Positions 1-9,400 of a stretch of 20,486 nt of DNA are shown one piece after another. Every line of letters starts with the position of its first letter. The stretch's first letter is position 1. The stretch spans positions 1-20,486 of the forward strand of contig JAISIB010000183.1 in assembly GCA_031262265.1 (NCBI GenBank), written 5' to 3'. Source of the DNA: Prevotellaceae bacterium (GTDB lineage: Bacteria; Bacteroidota; Bacteroidia; Bacteroidales; Bacteroidaceae). Below the pieces are notes generated by a model. The model saw only the letters and a list, made by a program, of their open reading frames with translations. It was not told where the DNA came from and did not search any database. A program made the translations under genes and the position numbers.

Positions 1-2734
1 TCAAACCATACACGGATACAACCTCTTTTACTTGACCTCCGACAAGTTCATTCCAACCGCTTATATATGCGAAGTACACGCTCGCATCATCATTTGAGTT
101 GATAATCAGCACGCGTTTACCGGCCGGCAGTGCCGTAAAATTTCCGCCGGCCGAAGGCACATTGGTCATACCTATGACATAATACTTATTCGCTGCTCCG
201 GAAGTAAATACGACCTGATTAAAGCATATACCCGACAAACTGTCTACACTGGCCGGATATAGCGATATTTCGTAATACTGTCGACCCTGAGCAGAAGTTT
301 TAGATGTTAATGGCACCGACACGTAGGACGCACTCGTTGTACCCGTCTTATAGTAATAATACGCTGTTGAACCGGTTACTCGTATCCACGCCTCTATCAT
401 ATTTCCGAACACGCCGCGTACGGATAAATCGGCCGCTCGAAATAATCCGGCGGAATTCATCATATCTCCATTTATCATCATATCTCCACTTATAGAAAAA
501 TGACCTCCGTCAGGTATGGAAAAGGCAACGTTTCCGATAATTTGGAAAGCAGTCGCTCCTGATTCGGGATTAGTGCCGTCCGATTTGAATACAAGGGTGC
601 CGTCCGGACTTGTAAGCTCACTGAATGTGCCTTTTATACCGAGTATCTGACCATTAACACCATCAAGGAACACATTGCCTGTCTGAGATTCAAGCCGGTT
701 GTTGCGGAATATCCACCCTGCTATATTCGCATTTTCGGCAAGAAGTAATCCAGTGGCAATGCTTTCAAATGAAGCCCCAAAAGAGTTCCAGTACGTCCCA
801 TTTGTAGGAAGTGTCCCTGCGGGTATTTTTCCGTCAGTTGTAGGAACATCAACGCGCGCAACATAATATGCACTATTATATTGTACGACATCAACGCGTA
901 TCGGTGTACCGTAATATATTGCCGACTGAGACCACACACCTCGATATAAGACAGCCGGTCCGGCAGATCCCGTATCACCCGTATTTCCTTTGTCTCCCTT
1001 ATCTCCTTTATCACCCTTGTCGCCTTTCGCTCCGGTATCTCCGGGATTTCCTTTCGTTCGTACGGGCGTTGACCAATTTTGTAACAATGCACCGGCCGCC
1101 GATTTCTTTGCGACGGTCATCCATAAGTATTCCAACATCCCGACAGACGGTAATGTCGTCGTCCAGCCGGACGGATTAACATCCGTAGTCGTCAACGAAG
1201 GAGGTGCGGTCGTTGAACCGTTCTTTGCATATCTGTATTCAAAATAGGCTCCGTCTGTGCCGTTATTTCCTTGATCCCCTTGATCCCCTTTACTTCCTTT
1301 CTCTCCGGATACACGCACGGGCGTACTCCATGCGCTCGGCGCAGTAGCAGGTGGCGTGACTGTTCCTTGTCTCATCCATAGATAGCTACCCGAAGGAACC
1401 GTCGGAGTAGTTCCGCTCCATCCACTCGTGGGTGCAGTCGTTGTACTTGTATTAACTGCCCATTGAAATAAGACGTAGCTACCGTTTGTTCCGGGATCTC
1501 CTTTTCCGCCGGGTGTGCCCGTAACTTGTATGGGCGTCGACCATGTACCCGCCGCGCCCGTTGCACCGCTGATAGTAGCCTTTGACATCCACCATACCGA
1601 TGTCGAATCAGTTGGTGCATCTACCCATCCGCTTGGAATGGGTGCCGTACCCGTAGGAGTAGCAGGTTTCGTAGCAGACGACTTGAAAACATAACTCGTC
1701 CAGTTAGCGACGCCGTTGTCGCCCTTCGCGGCGATTACCGTCCAATATGTCGTATTAGTAGGAGCTATACCGGTCGCGTTACTGTCGCTTATCATTCGGA
1801 ATGTCGCTCCTAAATACGTGACCTCATCACCTTTGTAGTAAGTGAGAGTAGGGTCATACGCGCCGCGGAATACGCCGATCGGCTGCACATCTCCTGACTG
1901 CGATTGCACGAGCGTACCTCTGAGAACGAGGCGATTATTCGTATCCCAACTTATAGCTCCGCCGGCGAGCTGTCCACTTTTATCATTTTTAAAAAAAGTT
2001 CCGCCCTGATTAAAATATACATCCCCGTTCGGATAAAGTTGATACATCAGATTTCCTTCCGTATCGACTGCCTTTATCGTCCCATTCACGCAGTACAGAC
2101 CGCGTATGCCATTCATCTTTCCAAGGCGTGTTTTGATGGTATTAGACCAATCCTTTGAATTGATACCTTCCATCAGGTCTATTGCGGGGTCTCCCCCCTC
2201 GTCAGCGTGCAGATAGATGGCTGACTGCCGCGTCGTATCGGTAGCATTACCAAATTGAACGAGTTCATCGCCTATTTGCGGTGCGCTGTCTCCTTCTGCC
2301 CATTCGGATTTAGGTATAACCACCGTTGTGTTATTATCTATTCGCTCAACTTTCACGTGATAATACCGTTGTTGATTCGCTTCAAAGACCTGCATACGTA
2401 TAAAGTCATCTGCGACAAAAGAGTTTGTTTCCTCTTCACAAACGATATAGTAATAATTGTCGTCTTCGGTTATATCTTTGATTTTTCCGTGGGCTTGGGT
2501 AATCGCCAAACTACCCATCAGCGCGCGAATCTTGCTTATTATGAGTTCATATACCAACATCGACCGGCGTACGGTCAAGTCATCTATTTCGAGTTTCCAC
2601 CGGCCGGTAACGTGCTGCCATATTCTCCATCCGTAACCATTGAAACCCGAAAGAAAATACGAAGCCCATTTCCCCGCCTGTTTGAAAACAGAACCCGCCC
2701 AATTTCCAAATCCCGTACCCCCTTCAAATATCAT
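1..2734 (-). CDS. Collagen-like phage tail fibre protein (3' end outside window)
   Basis: The gene starts at the ATG at 2734-2732, which shares ATGA with the stop of the upstream gene, and stays open for 911 codons to the left edge, so its C-terminus is missing. The first ~280 residues resemble the N-terminal region of Bacteroides phage tail/minor structural proteins (for example KLEIDDLTVRRSM and IRALMGSLAITQAHGKIK). Then comes a cellulose-binding-like aromatic motif (GVFRGAYDPTLTYYKGDEVTY). Three related beta-type modules of about 60-70 residues follow, each ending in a W-S-T-P-I/V-Q/R-V/T-x-G signature. Gly-X-Y collagen segments follow each module: about 4 triplets near residue 406, 6 near 477 and 11 at 562-594. 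A second YRGVW...YY motif and a long beta-rich shaft (GWIFRNNRLESQTGN) follow. Collagen-like stretches in phage fibres are known to form trimeric rods, so I infer a trimeric extended fibre for host contact. Receptor specificity cannot be told. Confidence 0.85.
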   Translation of the reverse strand, partial: MIFEGGTGFGNWAGSVFKQAGKWASYFLSGFNGYGWRIWQHVTGRWKLEIDDLTVRRSMLVYELIISKIRALMGSLAITQAHGKIKDITEDDNYYYIVCEEETNSFVADDFIRMQVFEANQQRYYHVKVERIDNNTTVVIPKSEWAEGDSAPQIGDELVQFGNATDTTRQSAIYLHADEGGDPAIDLMEGINSKDWSNTIKTRLGKMNGIRGLYCVNGTIKAVDTEGNLMYQLYPNGDVYFNQGGTFFKNDKSGQLAGGAISWDTNNRLVLRGTLVQSQSGDVQPIGVFRGAYDPTLTYYKGDEVTYLGATFRMISDSNATGIAPTNTTYWTVIAAKGDNGVANWTSYVFKSSATKPATPTGTAPIPSGWVDAPTDSTSVWWMSKATISGATGAAGTWSTPIQVTGTPGGKGDPGTNGSYVLFQWAVNTSTTTAPTSGWSGTTPTVPSGSYLWMRQGTVTPPATAPSAWSTPVRVSGEKGSKGDQGDQGNNGTDGAYFEYRYAKNGSTTAPPSLTTTDVNPSGWTTTLPSVGMLEYLWMTVAKKSAAGALLQNWSTPVRTKGNPGDTGAKGDKGDKGDKGDKGNTGDTGSAGPAVLYRGVWSQSAIYYGTPIRVDVVQYNSAYYVARVDVPTTDGKIPAGTLPTNGTYWNSFGASFESIATGLLLAENANIAGWIFRNNRLESQTGNVFLDGVNGQILGIKGTFSELTSPDGTLVFKSDGTNPESGATAFQIIGNVAFSIPDGGHFSISGDMMINGDMMNSAGLFRAADLSVRGVFGNMIEAWIRVTGSTAYYYYKTGTTSASYVSVPLTSKTSAQGRQYYEISLYPASVDSLSGICFNQVVFTSGAANKYYVIGMTNVPSAGGNFTALPAGKRVLIINSNDDASVYFAYISGWNELVGGQVKEVVSVYGL
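457..488 (-). repeat. 14-bp direct repeat with an 18-bp period in the fibre gene
   Basis: The plus-strand word TCATCATATCTCCA occurs at 457-470 and again at 475-488. In the fibre protein it encodes the repeated Gly-Asp-Met-Met of SGDMMINGDMMN. This is probably a six-residue tandem duplication in the beta-rich shaft. No regulatory role is suggested. Confidence 0.7.
953..1051 (-). repeat. Collagen-like Gly-X-Y repeat, 11 triplets
   Basis: Inside the fibre gene, eleven uninterrupted triplets read GNP GDT GAK, then four GDK, then GNT GDT GSA GPA. The GDK run creates Lys-Gly-Asp pairs, which are known to stabilise collagen triple helices without hydroxyproline. Shorter runs lie at 1253-1306 (GEK GSK GDQ GDQ GNN GTD) and 1484-1519 (GTP GGK GDP GTN). 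The DNA is repetitive in step with the codons and is a plausible site for copy-number change. Confidence 0.85.
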
Positions 2735-3408
2735 AGCGTTATTTCGTTTAAGTTGATTACTATCTTCTCCGGATAGCCGGTCGTAAAGTCGTAAGCGACT
2801 ACGGCGGCCACCTCATTGAGTGCTTCGATAGCGAGCTTGTGCGTAGCCGTCACTACCGCAGCCTCGTCGGCATAGCTTTGTATAAGAGCGATAGCCATTT
2901 CCGCCCACGACGTAGGCAGCGTGAGTATGCGACCGAGCAAGGGCAGCGCGACCGTCGCCTTGCCGAGCAACTTCGCAGCGGTAATAGACTGTCCAAATAC
3001 CGTGCGCGTGCCGGCATCTATCCATGTCGATTGCTCGATTATTTCTCCGCCGAGCGGCATCTGCACGATAAAACTATTCACCGCACTACTCGTGTCGTAT
3101 GCCGTGAGAGCTTTCAATTTCTCTACCTTCTCCGTTTTGAGGTCGAACGCGGCGGTCGGCTCTTCCTGCGGTAGTTCCGGCACAGGTTCGGGTTCCGGCT
3201 GCGGCGGTTCGTAGCCTTCGAGATATTCGGGCGGTATGTCTATCTCTTCGTAGTCGGTAATGACTTCGAGCCTCGGCTCATTAAGCAGCACGCCGCCGAT
3301 GTAGTAGGTATATCCGAGCCACAGCTCGCCGAGTATGATTAATCCATCTGCGATACGTTTGAAGCACTTACCGGAATCGGCTATATAGTTGTTGTCTGTT
3401 ATTCTTAT
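2731..3408 (-). CDS. DUF4376-like tail fibre accessory protein, apparent ATA start
   Basis: From the GTG at 3291 the frame gives 186 residues, but it is open without a break back to 3426. The 39 residues before that GTG look genuinely coding (IRITDNNYIADSGKCFKRIA, then LGELWLGYTYYIGGV) and match the N-terminal style of such phage proteins. I therefore take the start as the ATA at 3408-3406, giving 225 residues; no ATG, GTG or TTG lies in frame upstream of 3291. That ATA overlaps the preceding stop as ATAA, exactly where the neighbouring junctions have ATGA. A Pro/Glu-rich linker (PPQPEPEPVPELPQEEP) separates the N-terminal part from a C-terminal DUF4376-like domain at about residues 105-222 (LTAYDTSSAVNSFIVQMPL, ending in VAYDFTTGYPEKIVI). 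DUF4376 proteins occur next to phage tail fibres; an assembly or minor fibre role is inferred. The gene ends inside the ATGA that starts the collagen-like fibre. Confidence 0.8.
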   Translation of the reverse strand: MRITDNNYIADSGKCFKRIADGLIILGELWLGYTYYIGGVLLNEPRLEVITDYEEIDIPPEYLEGYEPPQPEPEPVPELPQEEPTAAFDLKTEKVEKLKALTAYDTSSAVNSFIVQMPLGGEIIEQSTWIDAGTRTVFGQSITAAKLLGKATVALPLLGRILTLPTSWAEMAIALIQSYADEAAVVTATHKLAIEALNEVAAVVAYDFTTGYPEKIVINLNEITL

Positions 3409-6400
3409 CCTGACGGCACGTATTGGCTAAGTGGTTTGATAATGCTTGCGTAGGACGACCATCCGCTCGCCGCCTTGTAGGCGTCAACCGAGGCATCGGG
3501 AACATAGATGGTTTGTTTGCTTCCCCACCCGAGCGTACCGGGCGAAGGCGGAGTAGTAGCGCGGCAAATCAGTACTTTGAACCCGCCACTGGCAAACAAT
3601 CCGTTCGCTGAACCGACGGTGGTCATCGTAGAGGGAAGATCGCACAAATCCAAATTATCATACATAAATTGTTGTTCGCATTTGGTCAGTCCTTCTACGC
3701 CGACATACTTCTTCAACTTGCTATTGTTGATAAACATAAACACCTCATGTCTTGCATTGTCTGTATCCTGATTTACTTCCGTGAAGGCGCAGTAATTAAA
3801 CAAAGAGCCTTGTAATTCCGATGTTGTCAGCTCTATGTTCTCGAAGTCTATTGTGGCTAATTTGGTACAGCCGTTGAATGCACCGATGTTATTCGTTGAG
3901 AACACGACCTTGTGACCAAGATAGAACGTCGTCAGATTGGTCATATTCTGGAAGACTTGATATCTAATTCTTTGTAGGTTGCGAAAATAAATTCCGAAAT
4001 CGGACATATCCGTAATGACCGTATTGCCGGCAAAAATAGACGAAGTCTCGATTGCCGTCACCGCATCTAACTGCGTCTGCGTAGTACCAGTTCCGTCTCC
4101 CCATCGGTTCGCCACGACCCGCTGTACTTCCGGGTCAACGAAGCGGATGTATCGTTCGCCGACGACTGTCAATGTCAGCGCGGGGAATGCCGCCTGCACG
4201 GCATCAATGTCCTGTTGATAGACGTTTCCGTACAGCGTCAAACTACCTTCGATAACCGGATAGCCCGCTTGCACTACGCCGGCGGCCGTCAGCCCTTGAT
4301 AGGTTCCGTCAGTGAGCTGCGCCAGACGTCCAAGAATGTTTGCGCCTCCGGAGTTGTAGGTCTTGTTGATGCCGACCAATCGCACCCGCTTTAAGGCGTG
4401 ACCGCTTCCCTGAGCATCCTGCGCGGAAAGGATACTAATGAGCAACTCGAACGGTTCGACATTCGGACAGTCTTGAATGAGCAAGTCCGTGACAGCGGCG
4501 AGCTGCGCAGGAGTGGTAACGATGCCTGCGTTGGCGAGTAGCGGGAAGTTCTGCAAGTTGATGTATACCGTCGTATCTGCATATTCTATCTTCCGAAGCA
4601 GTCCACCGGCAGGCAGTTGTACCTGCGTAACACCCGTGCCGTCGAAGCTGATTTCTTCAAGGTGCGTACAGTCCGTTACATTCAGCGCGCCGACCAGCGT
4701 AGTGATGCGCGACAGGATTATCGTACGAACGGAAGGCGTACCGGCCACCGTGAGCGAGGTAATCGCTATCACGATGTTGGCCGTCTTATGACCGAGCGAA
4801 ATGCGTTGCAGACGTTTTCCGGTAATAGTCATCGCGCCGTGCACCTGCATGCCGTAGAAGTCGCCGATGTCTGAGAGATAGTCGGCCGCCTGTATACCGT
4901 TTTGCTGATCGGCGGCTCCCGAGAGGGGTACTACGACCCCGCAAACGTCACCCGCCATGGTACGCGCACCGCGCACTATAGAGGTACCGTTGCGCACGGC
5001 CGGATACATCGCCACGGCCGGCGTGATATTATAGGTAATATCCTGACCGGCGACGCGGAAGAGTATCTCGTTCTCGCCGGCGGCAGAAAATAACCCGTAC
5101 GAGTACTTCGACATAATGTAGATGAGCCGCAGCCGTATCCAGTTGGTTTCGGCAGAGAAAAAGTCGCCATGCACCTGTGAGAGCGGGTCGGTGTCGTTTG
5201 AGTACCTGCTATCATTTTTCGCGTCCTCGTAGAATTTCGAGAACGTGTTGATGATACGCGCAGGAAAATAGCGTTTGATGCCCACGAAGTATTTCGTATA
5301 GCACGCATACAGCCGTTCGAGGGACTTTCCGGTACCTACGCCCGATAAGGCTTGCAAGCCGTCAAGGTAACTCTTTTGCATTGTATTCGCCTCAGCAGGA
5401 AAAGCAAGGAGCAACAAGTCCCAGAGCACGCTGTCGTTACCGTTGAAGTACGGCTGTCCGTTCGGGTAGTTGTCATGCACTTCAATATACGGCGGCTTAT
5501 TGTCCTGCCCGCGGTTGTCGATACGGTTACGGGTGTCCGTATCGTCTATGATTACCGAGAATTTACCATCCACGAGCGCAATACGGAAATAAGTGTTCTT
5601 CGCGCGCTCATCCGTGCCGGCAAACAGTTCACGGTCTTGTTGCTGTAATAGCAAGCTTTGTATGTTCCAAAAGTTACCCGCTTCTGCACGGAACTTAGCC
5701 ACTCGTGCGGCGCAGAAGAGCACATTGAGCGCGTTATCGTCCGCCGCAGCGGCAACCATGTCCGCGGTCAGTCCGTAACCTTTGTCCACGAGTTGCGTGA
5801 TAAGGTTGATAGTTCCGTTCCCGTCGTCAATGTCGGACGGATGGAACGTGCCGTCGGCCGGTTCGTAGAAATACAGGTCGCGGGTACCGGTGAGCCAATA
5901 CTCCAATCCCGAGTTGCGTATGTTGCTTGCTTGCGCTTGTAAATCGGCGAGCGTGCCGGCAAACGGCGCAATCTTTTGACTGCATTGATAGGCGATGTTA
6001 TATGCCTGCTTGAATAGGGTGAAGTAGCTTGCATCTGCACCCCAGTCCAAGTCCCAGCAGTTCTGTCCGGACGGGTTTTGCAAACTCTCTTCATCTTCGT
6101 TATAGGTCATGCGCGCTGCCGTGAACGGTTTCAGGAAGTTAGCCTCTGCGGGCGAGTTGTCCGCACCCTCTACCATCTGTCCGGCGGGGAATTTGTCCTC
6201 GTCATAGTTGAAAGTAGCCTCATCACCTTTATCCGCTCCGACGGTGAACTCACCGAGAAACTCATACTGCACCTGCTGCTCTTCATCCGTGTATTTGTAA
6301 AAGCAAACACACGGCACTTGGTGTATCGCTACGCGCGAAGTAGGGTCGTCATCGGTAAAGTCATTCGATAGTCCGAGCTGCTTATATGCGTCGTTGAAGA

Positions 6401-9400
6401 GCGCGGTTGCCCCCGCCTTGTGGTCTTGCATACTTGACGCCCAATTAATCTTCGCCGTAAAGTAACCAATCGACGGTTCGCCGTCGAAGAACGGAACCTT
6501 TGTAGCCGCCACGCCGCCGACCTGTACAATACGATCGCACCGCCAGTTCCACTTGTAATAGGTCATTGAACTGGTGCCTTGTCCTCTGAACCGGTTCGCG
6601 AGCCATGTGAGCGAGAAGTCGGCCGCACCTTTCGGGTACCACCAGAAATTCGTGCCGGTTGTAATGCTTACATTGCCGGTCAGGTAGTTTGGCGGACGCT
6701 GGTCAATAACCATCACATTCATCTGTTGTCGCGCTTTTGCGAAGTCGATGCTTCCGCCATCGGTTGTCATCACATCGTTGCTCGCCTGCTCGGTTGCTTT
6801 GTCTACATTGCTGTCGAGCGTAGCAATATAGTTGCGATGCACGCCTTCGGACGTTAATCCGATGTCATATACGCGCAGTGCGTAGATGTCGATGTCGGCA
6901 GTTTCGCTTCCTATAAGTATTTTCGCCGCCTGTTGAAAATAGTCGTTGTTGGCGTACGCGAACATACGGTTGACTTTACCATCAACGTACAAAGCGACGC
7001 GGTTATAGTTCGGAAGCGCATACGCCGACGGCGTGATGGTGAGTACTAACCTAATACGCACCTCGTCGTCGAGCGGCAACTGCTGCGCGCTCGCGTTCTT
7101 CGCGCTTTGAGAAAACATCGAGGCGAGGTTCGGGTATAGCTTGAAGCCGTTGTAGTTCGTGTCATTCGTGCCGGTCGCGATGGTGAGTATCGGTAGCGAG
7201 CTATCGGTGACGTTACGCACCAGAAAGTCGATTTCAATCGTCTTTCCCACCTGCGCCGCTTCGGAATTGAATGGCTTGTAGTCAATCGCTACGTTCTGGC
7301 CGGCAAGGATCCGCAGCACGCTTACGCCGTTATCATCCGACATCCATCCGTCGAGAGACCACGACATATTCGACCACTCCGCGCCGATAGCCGCGCCGTT
7401 CATCTGATTGATAATCACCTCGCGATTGGCCTGATTGTTCGACCGCACCTTGGGATTCATAAAGAATGCCGCACCGGCTACGGGCGAGTAGCCGACCGAG
7501 TTGGCAACCTGTATCTCAAACGGCGCGTGCAGCGAAAGCGCGTCGCGCTTGACGGTTACATCGAGCGTGAAGTTATCATCACTCTCTGTTTCGACTTCGA
7601 GGGGTAATGAGAAGGTCTGCCGCGTCTGCGTCGCAACGCCCGCGAGTTGACTGTCGTTAATAGTCGTCGTACCGTATTTGACCACAAACTCGGCGGCTGC
7701 CGTCGCCGCTACACCGTCAATGATTGCGTATTCAAACAGGATGTTCTCCGCCCAGTTGTCGGCGGGCGAAGCGATATTGTTTATTGCCACGTAGGGCGTG
7801 GTGGTCGTAGATAGTGTGCAGACAATTTCCCACGTAATCGGGGGAGTTACGAGCGTCTCGTCCTGATTGCTGACGTACACGGAAACACGGAATAGTCCGT
7901 CCAAGTTCGGGAATGGTATCGTAAACTGATACGGCGTTTCCGTCCACACGGCCGTACCGATATTGACCTCATACTCCTGCGAGTAGTTTCCTGTGCTGCC
8001 GTCTGGCAATATCTGCTGAATGCCGACGAATAGCTTCTTTGAGAGATTTCCCGTGATATAGAGCGGTAGCGCAATGTCGGCCGTCTTGGCCATCCACCAC
8101 GGGAAATTCGGAGACGATACGGATAGGTTGGTTACCGTGACCGTATAGGTCAGCGCGGTGGTGGATAAGAGCGAGATGTTACCGGTCACTTTGACTGCGA
8201 CGGTATTGGTGCCGCTGGCAAGAAACTCGCGTACGTCTACGTTGATGACCTGCGCACTATTAATAGTCGCCTCATAGACGGTCGTTAATGAGGGGATGTT
8301 GTTATTCTGTACCTGAATGACGAGCGAACCTTGTTCACCCGTGGCTTGCCACTCGCCGTCGGAAGTCTGTCTGTCCTCCGAATTGAACGTAAATCGCAGT
8401 ACCGCCGGCGCGCCCGCCTGTACGGTCAGGTTACGGCTATCAAGGTTATTTGTCAGATACACGCGCGCAAGGTCGCCGCCTCCGCCGCCTCCGCCTGTAC
8501 CCGGTATGGGGCGATAAATACCGTCGGCACCTTTCTGTAAAACGTATGTACCCTCCTGCGCAGCAGAGAACCCGTCGGCATCTGTCAGGTCATCAAATTT
8601 ACCCACGTCACCACCGGAAAGCTCTTCAATTCCTGCATCATTGAGTTCATCCGGGTTATCACTTTCTTCAATTGCTGCGTCATTTAGTTCGTCCGGAGTA
8701 TTGCTTTCTTCAACCGATTGTTTGCGGATTATAATTCCGTTATTGAATGTAATCTTTCCTTGCGCCGTATCTTCGTTTAGCCTCGATAGACTACGGGTAG
8801 CCATCTCCGCAAGAGACCGTAGGGCAGAGAAGACATTCGCATCGGATGGAGCAGTCAATTGATCCGTTGATTTGAGGATAGGGAAACTATCGCTATTAAT
8901 ATTGGCTACTCCGCGCACATCAAGATTATCCACTTCGAGCGTCGTTTCTCCCGTAACCGGATCTAACATAATAGCGGCTCCATGACCGTTATTCCCAGCC
9001 GTGTAGTTTCCTATCCGAATACCTGTAGCTACATTGATTAAATCACCTACGGACAGCGAACCTAAAATGTCTACATCGGAGAGTGCACGCAGGATACGAC
9101 TACCTTTGATATAGACGCGACCTTCTTCATCTAATCCGAGAAAATCGCCGTCCGGATCTTCGCTCCCACCTGTGTTCAAGGCGTTGATCATCGCTTGAAT
9201 CTTTCCAAGAGCAGACAGAATACTGTCCGAAGGGAGAATGCTCGTATTTTGACCCGATACAAATCCGGTAAGCTTTTGCGCCGTCACATCGGTATCTAAA
9301 ATACCGTAGTCTTTCAGCGTAGACGGTAATGTAATCACGCCGTCCACAGCCGTGTATGTTTTTCCACCTACTTTGATGGCGGCAAGGTTGGCAAACCCCG

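Noticed and set aside
953..1306. Regular short repeats that could be mistaken for a CRISPR array or minisatellite.
   Set aside because: The 9-base periodicity is explained by Gly-X-Y codons in frame; there are no spacers.
2255..2776. Open frame of 173 codons on the plus strand.
   Set aside because: It lies opposite the well-supported fibre gene and its protein has no coherent domain pattern. The many other plus-strand frames across 3400-9500 are likewise shadows of the adhesin.
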